From CAZKXX01 sp964556705 (lineage in GTDB: Bacteria > Acidobacteriota > Terriglobia > UBA7540): a stretch of DNA of 18,449 nucleotides. Where the stretch lies: NCBI GenBank assembly GCA_964556705.1, contig CAZKXX010000079.1, positions 1-18,449 on the forward strand, given 5' to 3'. The notes below the pieces were generated by a model that saw only the letters and a list, made by a program, of their open reading frames with translations, searched no databases and was not told the DNA's origin. A program made the translations under genes and the position numbers. Of the stretch, positions 1-6,056 are shown in pieces. The stretch's first letter is position 1. The number at the start of each line of letters is the position of its first letter.

Positions 1-851
1 CGCACCAGTTTTACGACGGCACGCAGCACCCCTGGGAATTCAAGCGCGTCTGGCACCTCGAACCTTCGCTCACCGATCCCGACACAGTTTACGCAGGCGT
101 CGAGGATGCGGCGCTTTTCCGCTCGACGGACGGCGCGAAGTCGTGGCACGAACTCGCCGGGCTGCGCGGGCACGGCACCGGCCCCAAATGGCAGCCGGGC
201 GCCGGCGGCATGTGCCTGCACACGATCCTCATCAATCCGAGCAATCCCCGGCAGATGTTCATCGCCATCTCGGCCGCGGGCGCCTTCCGCACCGACGACG
301 GCGGCACGACATGGAAGCCGATCAACCGCGGGCTGAAGTCGGAATACATCCCCGACCCGAACGCCGAAATCGGGCACTGCGTCCACCGCATCGCCCTGAA
401 CGGCGCGCGGCCCAACGTCCTCTTCATGCAGAAGCACTGGGACGTCATGCGCAGCGACGACGCGGGCGACAACTGGAGCGAAGTCAGCGGCAACCTGCCG
501 ACCGATTTCGGCTTCGCGATGGCCGTCCACTCGCACGAGCCGGACACCGTTTACGTCGTCCCCATCAAGAGCGATTCGGAACACTTCCCGCTCGAGGGGA
601 AGCTGCGCGTGTACCGCACGAAGACCGGCGGAAACGAATGGGAAGCGCTCACCAAAGGCCTGCCGCAGCGCGACTGCTACGTGAACGTGCTGCGCGGCGC
701 GATGTCCGTGGACCGGCTCGAGCCCTGCGGCGTCTATTTCGGCACGACCGGCGGGCAGGTGTACGCTTCGCCGGACGCCGGCAACACCTGGGCGCCCATC
801 GTCCGCGACCTTCCGGCCGTGCTGTCGGTGGAGGCACAGACGATCTCCTGA
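1..851 (+). CDS. BNR/Asp-box beta-propeller (sialidase/VPS10-like), 5' truncated
   Basis: The reading frame is open from base 3 and ends with TGA at 849-851; the true start lies before the window. About 282 residues are visible. Asp-box-like motifs recur: STDGAKSW (variant), TDDGGTTW, SDDAGDNW and SPDAGNTW, with a degenerate TKTGGNEW between the last two. They are spaced like blades of a BNR/WD40-YVTN propeller, and repeated DTVYAG/DTVYVV-type strands precede the turns. Such proteins are often annotated as exo-alpha-sialidase or glycosyl hydrolase, but the fold alone does not give an enzyme activity, and no sialidase arginine triad can be assigned here. Localisation is unknown because the N-terminus is missing. 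Downstream are a toxin-antitoxin pair and then a MoaD/ThiS-like gene on the same strand. I am confident of the fold, not of a substrate. Confidence 0.82.
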   Translation, partial: HQFYDGTQHPWEFKRVWHLEPSLTDPDTVYAGVEDAALFRSTDGAKSWHELAGLRGHGTGPKWQPGAGGMCLHTILINPSNPRQMFIAISAAGAFRTDDGGTTWKPINRGLKSEYIPDPNAEIGHCVHRIALNGARPNVLFMQKHWDVMRSDDAGDNWSEVSGNLPTDFGFAMAVHSHEPDTVYVVPIKSDSEHFPLEGKLRVYRTKTGGNEWEALTKGLPQRDCYVNVLRGAMSVDRLEPCGVYFGTTGGQVYASPDAGNTWAPIVRDLPAVLSVEAQTIS

Positions 852-885
852 GTGAGAGCGTCACCCGACGAGCGCGAGGGTCTGC

Positions 886-915
886 TTGAGTGTTGAGTTA
901 GCTGTGGAGTAAACT
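886..915 (+). promoter_or_regulatory. Candidate promoter of the toxin-antitoxin operon, possibly leaderless
   Basis: TTGAGT (886-891) and TAAACT (910-915) are separated by 18 bases, each matching the sigma-70 consensus at four of six positions. A start site 7-8 bases after the -10 box would fall almost on the ATG at 923, so the mRNA could be leaderless. The -10 box lies inside the palindrome at 903-920. Weak boxes make this an inference. Confidence 0.4.
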
Positions 916-920
916 CCACA
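903..920. promoter_or_regulatory. Perfect palindromic operator of the toxin-antitoxin operon
   Basis: TGTGGAGT-AA-ACTCCACA is an inverted repeat with two perfect 8-base arms and a 2-base spacer, ending two bases before the antitoxin ATG. Ribbon-helix-helix antitoxins autoregulate by binding such palindromes. The position over the predicted -10 box and translation start would let bound antitoxin-toxin complex shut off the operon. The repeat is seen directly; its role is inferred from the family. Confidence 0.65.
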
Positions 921-922
921 CC

Positions 923-1156
923 ATGGAAACGATCCAAGTTGTCCTGGATGCAGAACTGCTTCGCGCGACCGACGGCGCTGCCCGGCGGGCGCGGGTGAAT
1001 CGTTCGGCGCTCATCCACCGGGCGCTTCGGGAGCACCTGAAGCGACTCGCGACGCTGGAAATTGAAGCTCGCGATCGCCGGGGCTACGATCGGCACCCCG
1101 AAGCCTCCGCGGAGGTCGCAGCCTGGGAGCGGGAGGCAGCGTGGCCGGAGCGATAG
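923..1156 (+). CDS. Ribbon-helix-helix antitoxin (MazE/CopG-like)
   Basis: This encodes a 77-residue protein. The N-terminal strand TIQVVLDAELLRATD followed by helices with RVNRSALIHRALREHL is a typical ribbon-helix-helix DNA-binding fold, as in CopG/MazE-type antitoxins. The C-terminal half is charged (IEARDRRGYDRHPEASAEVAAWERE), as expected of a tail that wraps the toxin. It overlaps the following toxin gene by 16 bases in another frame, which suggests translational coupling. A perfect palindrome directly upstream is the likely autoregulatory operator. It should neutralise the downstream MazF-like RNase and repress the operon. The ATG at 923 is chosen because it gives exactly the conserved beta-strand; no good Shine-Dalgarno is seen at normal spacing. 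Confidence 0.85.
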   Translation: METIQVVLDAELLRATDGAARRARVNRSALIHRALREHLKRLATLEIEARDRRGYDRHPEASAEVAAWEREAAWPER

Positions 1157-1470
1157 CGCGGGGAGAGGTCCGCCTTTACCGGTTCCCACGACCGGATAAG
1201 CAAAGACCCGTGGTCGTGCTCACCCGTGAGAGCGCGATTGCGTACCCCTCTGCGGTCACGGTGGCATCGATTACCTCGACGGTCCGGGACGTCCCGTCCC
1301 AAGTCCTCTTGACGGTGGCCGACGGAATGAAGGGCCCCTGCGCCGTGAACCTGCACAACGTGGTTACGGTGTCGAAAGCTCATCTGGGCCGCCGGGTGGC
1401 AGTACTCGGACCCGAACGGTTACGGGAGATTTGCGGAGCGCTGGGCTTCGCGGTTGGCTGTTCGTCGTAG
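1141..1470 (+). CDS. mazF: MazF/PemK-family endoribonuclease toxin
   Basis: A 109-residue protein starting at GTG 1141, inside the end of the antitoxin gene. The family hallmarks are present: GEVRLYRFPRPDKQRPVVVLTR (substrate-loop strand and the RPVVVL core), then SAVTVASITSTVRD with the conserved ITS, and a C-terminal LHNVVTVSKAHLGRRVAVL strand-helix unit. MazF proteins are sequence-specific single-stranded RNA endonucleases that act as ribosome-independent interferases in the cytoplasm. Length is usual for the family (about 110). The gene pair lies between a beta-propeller gene and a MoaD-like gene, a position consistent with later insertion of the module. The cleavage sequence cannot be predicted from this. 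Confidence 0.92.
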   Translation: MAGAIARGEVRLYRFPRPDKQRPVVVLTRESAIAYPSAVTVASITSTVRDVPSQVLLTVADGMKGPCAVNLHNVVTVSKAHLGRRVAVLGPERLREICGALGFAVGCSS

Positions 1471-1494
1471 CGGTCGCAGAAACGGGACGGTTCC

Positions 1495-1797
1495 ATGATT
1501 CGCGTCACCCTTCCCTTTCATCTTCGCAGGCTCGCACAAGTGGACGGCGAGGTGCTGCTCGACATCGAGGGACCGGTGACGCAGCGGACGGTCCTCGATG
1601 CGCTCGAGGCCCGCTATCCCGTCCTGCGCGGGACGATTCGCGACCACGTCACGCTCGAGCGGCGGCCGTTCCTCCGCTTCTTCGCCTGCGAGCAGGACCT
1701 TTCGCACGAGCCGCCGGACACGCCGCTGCCCGACGCGGTCGCGAACGGCACCGAGCCGTTCATGGTCGTCGGCGCCATCGCCGGCGGCAAGGCCTGA
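1495..1797 (+). CDS. MoaD/ThiS-family ubiquitin-like protein
   Basis: A 100-residue beta-grasp protein. It begins IRVTLPFHLRRLA, has a helix TVLDALEARYPVLRGTI typical of MoaD/ThiS (the LxxLxxxYP motif), and ends FMVVGAIAGGKA. The C-terminal Gly97-Gly98 is the diglycine that sulfur carriers use for adenylation and thiocarboxylation, but here it is followed by Lys-Ala. It would therefore have to be trimmed to act as a carrier, like some bacterial ubiquitin-like proteins. No MoeB/ThiF E1-like enzyme, JAMM protease or molybdopterin gene is visible nearby. It lies 24 bases after the toxin gene; a GGGACGG stretch four bases before the ATG is a weak ribosome site. It probably belonged with the propeller gene before the toxin-antitoxin pair separated them. 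Its partner is unknown. Confidence 0.75.
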   Translation: MIRVTLPFHLRRLAQVDGEVLLDIEGPVTQRTVLDALEARYPVLRGTIRDHVTLERRPFLRFFACEQDLSHEPPDTPLPDAVANGTEPFMVVGAIAGGKA

Positions 1798-1825
1798 GGA
1801 ACGTCCATGCACAGCCTGCGCCGAT

Positions 1826-2869
1826 TCATGACGTGGCGGCCAGCCCGAGTTGTCGCCGGGCGAACGCGAGCGATTCCCTCACGTTCTCTTCTTCAGCCTC
1901 GAGCCGCGAGGCGGCATCGAGCCTCGAGACCCGGGGCAAAGGTTCGCGCGAACGGTTCTCACGCACCCAGCGAACCGTTCGCGCCAGGTAGCGCCCGTTG
2001 CGCTCCGGAAACGTCTCCCAATACGCGTCGGTGAGGCAGGGGATTTTGAGCGGGTCGCGGGTGATCATTTCCAGGTTGAAATTGGCGCGCGGCCGGGCCT
2101 TGCGGATCGTTTCGACGACGCGCGGCAGGTCGAGCGCGCCCTTTCCCAAGGCGACTTCCGAGAGCAGGAATCCGTCCGGGTCGTTCTCGACCCCCATGTC
2201 CTTGATGTGCGTCGTCACCGCGTAGGGCGCGAAAGTCTCCACGAATTCCATCGGGTCGTCGAGCATCGCGATGTTGTTCCCCGTGTCGAGACAGACGCCG
2301 AAGTATTCGCTCTCGTACTCGCGGACGAGCGCGAAGAACTCATCTGCGGTCCAGTCCTTGTGGTTTTCGACGCCAAGGGGAATGCGATGCTTTTCAGCAA
2401 CCGAAACAGCCAGTCGCAGCCGCCGGTTTGACTCCGCTGCAAATTCTTTCCACTCGTCAAGCGTCCGGAACGTTTCGTACCTCCGCCCGCTCAGGCACGC
2501 TGTGCGCAGGCAGACCGCGCCCGCCTCTTTTGCGGCCGCGACTTCCCTCTCAAACCGCTCGGGAGCCTTCGGGTCCGGCAGACCCACGACTCCCTCATAG
2601 AACATTTTCAGTCCTTCGGCACGCTGCCGGAATCTCCGGACGAAGTCCGCTTCGAGCGATTCCAGCCGGATCTGGACTCCGCCGGCGCCGAGTGATGCGC
2701 AGAGTTCGAGAAAGTCGAGCGCCTTTTTCGAGACGGGGTTCGTGGGAAACGAATACGCCACCACGCCCATCGTGCTGCGGGCCGGAGCGTCCGCCGCAAG
2801 TCCGCGCCAGCGGGCGAAGGGCAACGCGGCGCCCGCTGCCGCAGTTTTCAGAAAATCCCTGCGTTTCAC
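1826..2869 (-). CDS. Tat-exported sugar isomerase/epimerase (AP-endonuclease-2 TIM barrel)
   Basis: A 347-residue protein from GTG at 2869; GTGA overlaps the stop of the preceding oxidoreductase, so the two are translationally coupled. Residues 2-26 form a Tat signal (KRRDFLKTAAAGAALPFA). The rest is a xylose-isomerase-like TIM barrel. Its four predicted metal ligands can be placed: Glu168 (GVENH), Asp195 (CLDTGN), His221 (THIKD) and Glu267 (NLEM). Family members isomerise or epimerise sugars, and some act on 3-keto-glycosides together with Gfo/Idh/MocA oxidoreductases. Export of a folded metalloenzyme fits the Tat route. An ORF extending further upstream in this frame is only a shadow of the preceding gene. 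The C-terminus is rich in Arg/Glu (residues ~310-340). Substrate is not determinable. Confidence 0.88.
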   Translation of the reverse strand: MKRRDFLKTAAAGAALPFARWRGLAADAPARSTMGVVAYSFPTNPVSKKALDFLELCASLGAGGVQIRLESLEADFVRRFRQRAEGLKMFYEGVVGLPDPKAPERFEREVAAAKEAGAVCLRTACLSGRRYETFRTLDEWKEFAAESNRRLRLAVSVAEKHRIPLGVENHKDWTADEFFALVREYESEYFGVCLDTGNNIAMLDDPMEFVETFAPYAVTTHIKDMGVENDPDGFLLSEVALGKGALDLPRVVETIRKARPRANFNLEMITRDPLKIPCLTDAYWETFPERNGRYLARTVRWVRENRSREPLPRVSRLDAASRLEAEEENVRESLAFARRQLGLAATS

Positions 2870-4209
2870 AGCTTCAGCCCTCGCAGGAGGTCGTCCCAAG
2901 GCTTGCGATACGGTCGCTCGAGCCGCGCCGAAGCCTCCATGTCGCCGATGACGTCCTCGCGCTCGGCGTCCCAGTGAATCTTCCGGCCCAAGTCGAGCGA
3001 AAGGTTCGCCAGGTGGCAGGTCGTCGCCGTGCGATGACCGTCTTCCACATCGGCGATGGGCCTCTCGCGCGTCTTGATGCAATCGAGGAAGTTCCGAGCG
3101 TGTGCCTCGAGCGGATCCGCCGGCGAAGTTTCCGTGACGGCCTGTGTCCACGGCTCGGGCTTTGCGCCCGAGTGGCGCGGCCCGCCGCGAGGTTGCCCCT
3201 GAAACATCGGGATGAAATCTTCCGGCGGGCGCTTTTCGTCGGGCAACACTTCAAACCCTCGTCGCGTAATCCGCAGGCTGCCGCGCGTTCCGAAAAATTC
3301 CAATCGGTCGCCCGAGCCGCTCCCGCGGCTCGCCTCGCGATGCGACCACAGCGCCGTGAAGCCGGGATATTCGAACAGCGCGTCCTGCGTGTCCGGCGTG
3401 TCGCCGTTGTCTTCGAGCGCGAACCGCCCGCCCACCGAGGTGACGGCGCGCGGGGCGTTCACCTGCATCGCCCACTGGACGATGTCGAGTTCGTGCGCAC
3501 CGAGGTTCGTCATCTGTCCGCCGGAATAATCGCGGAACCAGCGGAAGTGGTAGAGCGATCGGTTCGGGTTGTAAGGCCGCTGGGGCGCGGGGCCGAGCCA
3601 CAGGTCGTAATCGAGCCCCGGCGGCGGCGCGGAATCCAGGGGACGGCCGAAGCCGGGCATGACGTTTCGGAACGCGCCCGCGCGCGCCGTGTGGATTTTT
3701 CCCAGATGCCCCTCTCGAATCAGTTTCAGCGCGGTCACGTAGTGCGCGGCGCTGCGCTGCTGCGTTCCCACCTGCACCACGCGATTGAACCGCCGCGCGG
3801 CGTTCACCATCCATCGCCCTTCGCGCACGAAAAGCGTGAGCGGCTTTTCGACGTACACGTCCTTGCCGGCCACGCAGGCCAGAATGGTCATCAGCGCGTG
3901 CCAGTGGTCGGGAGTGGAAATGACGACGGCCTGGACGTCCTTGTTGTCGAGCAGGCGCCGGAAATCACCATAACCCTTCGCGCGCGGGCCGCAATCCGCC
4001 ACGCCTTCCTCGACTCTCGGCTGGTAAACGTCCGCCACCGCCACCAGGTCCACGTCCGGCTGCTTCTTGAAGGTGTGAACGTGCTGCTTGCCGATCAGCC
4101 CGTAACCGATGAATCCGACACCGATGCGGTCGTTAGCGCCCAGCATGCGAGAAACTCCGAGCGCCCCCGCCGCCGCGGAAACCAGAAAGTCCCGACGCGT
4201 GGGCGACAT
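2866..4209 (-). CDS. Tat-exported Gfo/Idh/MocA oxidoreductase (paralogue 2)
   Basis: A 447-residue NAD(P)-dependent dehydrogenase of the glucose-fructose oxidoreductase/inositol dehydrogenase/MocA family. SPTRRDFLVSAAAGALGVSRMLGA at the N-terminus is a Tat signal. The Rossmann motif GYGLIG is at residues 35-40, the acidic end of strand 2 is Asp60 (VAVADVY), and the catalytic-loop EKP is at 121-123. GAHELD in the second domain is the usual active-site histidine/aspartate region. ATG 4209 is preceded by an AAGGA ribosome site five bases away. It lies 19 bases after its paralogue and overlaps the isomerase by 4 bases. A tightly bound cofactor explains why a nicotinamide enzyme is exported folded. 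Likely substrates are sugars or glycosides outside the cytoplasm; this is inferred from the family and neighbours. Confidence 0.92.
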   Translation of the reverse strand: MSPTRRDFLVSAAAGALGVSRMLGANDRIGVGFIGYGLIGKQHVHTFKKQPDVDLVAVADVYQPRVEEGVADCGPRAKGYGDFRRLLDNKDVQAVVISTPDHWHALMTILACVAGKDVYVEKPLTLFVREGRWMVNAARRFNRVVQVGTQQRSAAHYVTALKLIREGHLGKIHTARAGAFRNVMPGFGRPLDSAPPPGLDYDLWLGPAPQRPYNPNRSLYHFRWFRDYSGGQMTNLGAHELDIVQWAMQVNAPRAVTSVGGRFALEDNGDTPDTQDALFEYPGFTALWSHREASRGSGSGDRLEFFGTRGSLRITRRGFEVLPDEKRPPEDFIPMFQGQPRGGPRHSGAKPEPWTQAVTETSPADPLEAHARNFLDCIKTRERPIADVEDGHRTATTCHLANLSLDLGRKIHWDAEREDVIGDMEASARLERPYRKPWDDLLRGLKL

Positions 4210-4228
4210 GAAATCCTTTTCTCCCGAT

Positions 4229-5599
4229 TCAAAGTTTGAGGATGTCCCAGGGTTTGCGATACGACTTCGTCAGCAGCTTCGACGCTTCCGCGTCGCCGAC
4301 GATTTCTTCCTTTTCCGCGTCCCAGCGGATTTTGCGCCCCGTGCGATACGCGATGTTGCCAAGGTGCGCCACGATCGTCGAGCGGTGGCCGATTTCAACG
4401 TCCGCCACCGGCTTCCGGCGCGTGCGCACGCACTCGATGAAATCCTTCACGTGCCGGTCGGTCGCGTCTTCGCCCGCAACCTCGCGCCGTTCGATGCGCG
4501 GACCTGCCGTCGGATATCCGCCCGCGACGGAAGCTTCGCGGCCCGGCTGCGGCTTCAGCTCGGGATAAATCTCAAATCCCACGCGGTCGGAAAAGAGCGA
4601 GCCGTTCGGCCCGTAGAACGCTTCGCCGTGCGGCCGGTCGTCCGTGCCGCGCGCCAGGTAGTAGTTCTTCGCCGGCGTCCGCCCGCCCGTTCCGTGCGCG
4701 TTCACCATCAGCGCTTCGTAACTCAGTACGACGCCGGGATATTCGTAGGTGATCTGAATCACATCCGGCGTTTCGGCACCGTCGTCGAGGACGAATCTTC
4801 CGCCTGAGGCCGTGACGGCGAGGGGGGCGTCCACGCCCATCACCTGATGGAAGCTGTCGAAACGATGCGTGCCGAAATCGGTGGGCATGCCGCCCCCGTA
4901 GTCCCAGAACCAGCGGTAAGTCCCCACGAAGCGGCTGCGGTTGAACGGCACGCGGGGCGCCGGCCCGAGGAAGAGGTCCCAGTCCACGCCGGGCGGCGGG
5001 TCGGAATTCTCCGCGCGCCCGATTCCCGCCGGAGTCATGTTGAGATAATTCCAGATGCGCGCGAAGCGCACCGGGCCGAGTTCCCCGCTCTGAATGATTT
5101 GCTGGACTTCGCGGTAGTGCGGCGCCGAGCGATGCTGCGTTCCCGTCTGCACCACGCGCCGGTGGCGGCGCGCCGCTTCCACCATCGCCCGGCCCTCCCG
5201 AATCGTGTGCGCGAGCGGCTTTTCGACGAAGACGTCTTTGCCCGCCTGGCAGGCGAGAATCGTCTGGATGGCGTGCCAGTGGTCGGGCGTGGCGACGAAG
5301 ACCGCGTCCACTTCTTTCAGTTCGAGCAGCCTGCGAAAATCGCCGAACGCGCGGCAGCGCGGCCCGGCCCACTGGCTCGCGTTGGCCGTTTGCCGCTCGT
5401 AAACGTCGCACGCCGCCACGACTTCCACCTCGGGCAGTTTTCGAGCGAGTTCGGTGAGCAGTTTCCCGCGCCCGCCGCAGCCGATAATTCCCACGTTCAC
5501 GCGTTCGTTCGCGCCGAGCACCCGCCCGCCGGCCAGCGCGCCCGCCGAAGCCGCCAGCGTCGCGCGCGCCACACTTCCCAGAAATTGGCGTCGTTTCAT
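4229..5599 (-). CDS. Tat-exported Gfo/Idh/MocA oxidoreductase (paralogue 1)
   Basis: A 456-residue member of the Gfo/Idh/MocA family and first gene of the three-gene sugar operon. I place the start at ATG 5599, giving KRRQFLGSVARATLAASAGALAGG, a clean Tat signal; the upstream in-frame ATG (5632) would bury it. Dinucleotide motif GCGGRG is at residues 40-45, Asp65 ends the second strand (VAACDVY), and EKP is at 126-128. It shares FGDFRRLL, TPDHWHA, GTQxRSAxHY and a C-terminal RWDAE-E-GDxEAS-YRKPWD with its downstream neighbour, so the two arose by duplication, though the substrate domains have diverged (an extra segment around residues 290-310 containing GRTPAKNYYLARGTDD). No convincing promoter is seen in the 79 bases separating it from the dodecin gene, so read-through from that gene is possible. 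Confidence 0.92.
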   Translation of the reverse strand: MKRRQFLGSVARATLAASAGALAGGRVLGANERVNVGIIGCGGRGKLLTELARKLPEVEVVAACDVYERQTANASQWAGPRCRAFGDFRRLLELKEVDAVFVATPDHWHAIQTILACQAGKDVFVEKPLAHTIREGRAMVEAARRHRRVVQTGTQHRSAPHYREVQQIIQSGELGPVRFARIWNYLNMTPAGIGRAENSDPPPGVDWDLFLGPAPRVPFNRSRFVGTYRWFWDYGGGMPTDFGTHRFDSFHQVMGVDAPLAVTASGGRFVLDDGAETPDVIQITYEYPGVVLSYEALMVNAHGTGGRTPAKNYYLARGTDDRPHGEAFYGPNGSLFSDRVGFEIYPELKPQPGREASVAGGYPTAGPRIERREVAGEDATDRHVKDFIECVRTRRKPVADVEIGHRSTIVAHLGNIAYRTGRKIRWDAEKEEIVGDAEASKLLTKSYRKPWDILKL

Positions 5600-5678
5600 G
5601 ACTCTGACCTTGTTTGGACTCCGGGCCCACACCCCGCGCGCCCGGTCGAACGGGTCCGTGAAGTCGGCGTCAGCGCGT

Positions 5679-5885
5679 TCAGCGTTCCAGCTTGAAACCG
5701 ATTTTGATCACCACCTGGAATTCCTCCACCTTGCCGTTCGCCACGCGCCCGCGCTGCTCGATCACTTCAAACCAGTCCATGTGCCGCACGGTCTTGCCCG
5801 CTTCGGCGACGGCGTTCTTCGCCGCCTCGGCGAAACTGTTGGGTGAAGTTCCCACCATTTCGGTCACCTTGTAAACGCCCGGCAT
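5679..5885 (-). CDS. Dodecin family flavin-binding protein
   Basis: A 68-residue protein matching the dodecin pattern along its whole length: VYKVTEMVGTSPNSFAEAAKNAV, then the aromatic flavin-stacking region HMDWFEVIEQRG, then NGKVEEFQVVIKIGFKLE. Dodecins form hollow dodecamers that store or buffer flavins such as riboflavin, FMN and lumichrome in the cytoplasm. Trp38 in DWFEV corresponds to the tryptophan that stacks on the isoalloxazine ring. AAGGAG ten bases before the ATG is a strong ribosome site. A TAGAAT -10 box lies about 45 bases upstream of the start. It is followed on the same strand, after 79 bases, by the Tat oxidoreductase operon. Confidence 0.95.
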   Translation of the reverse strand: MPGVYKVTEMVGTSPNSFAEAAKNAVAEAGKTVRHMDWFEVIEQRGRVANGKVEEFQVVIKIGFKLER

Positions 5886-5929
5886 CGTCGGATATCTCCT
5901 TTTCGCAAGTTGGACAACCGATGCGGCGC

Positions 5930-5935
5930 ATTCTA
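5930..5935 (-). promoter_or_regulatory. -10 box for the dodecin gene
   Basis: Read on the minus strand, TAGAAT matches the sigma-70 -10 consensus at five of six positions and would give a leader of about 37 bases carrying AAGGAG. No recognisable -35 hexamer lies at 16-18 bases. It is located between the metalloprotease terminator and the dodecin start, where a promoter is needed. Confidence 0.45.
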
Positions 5936-5967
5936 GCGCGAATTGACGGCGAGAGCGACGCGAAAAG

Positions 5968-5997
5968 AAACGCCCGCGGATTCTTCCGCGGGCGTTT
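5968..5997 (-). terminator. Rho-independent terminator after the metalloprotease gene
   Basis: A perfect 13-base inverted repeat (arms 5968-5980 and 5985-5997, core CGCCCGCGGA/TCCGCGGGCG) encloses a 4-base loop. On the minus strand the stem runs directly into a T-rich stretch (TTTCTTTTCG). It lies 60 bases after the metalloprotease stop and before the dodecin promoter, separating the two transcripts. Confidence 0.9.
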
Positions 5998-6056
5998 TCG
6001 CCGATGAAGGTTTGCGCTTCACGCGCAGCACTCGTCTGTCGCCGTGTCTGCCGCCG

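Noticed and set aside
2428..4239. 603-codon plus-strand ORF opposite the isomerase and oxidoreductase genes
   Set aside because: Arg/Ala/Pro-rich with no family features, and it lies antisense to genes with clear motifs. It is a GC-driven shadow.
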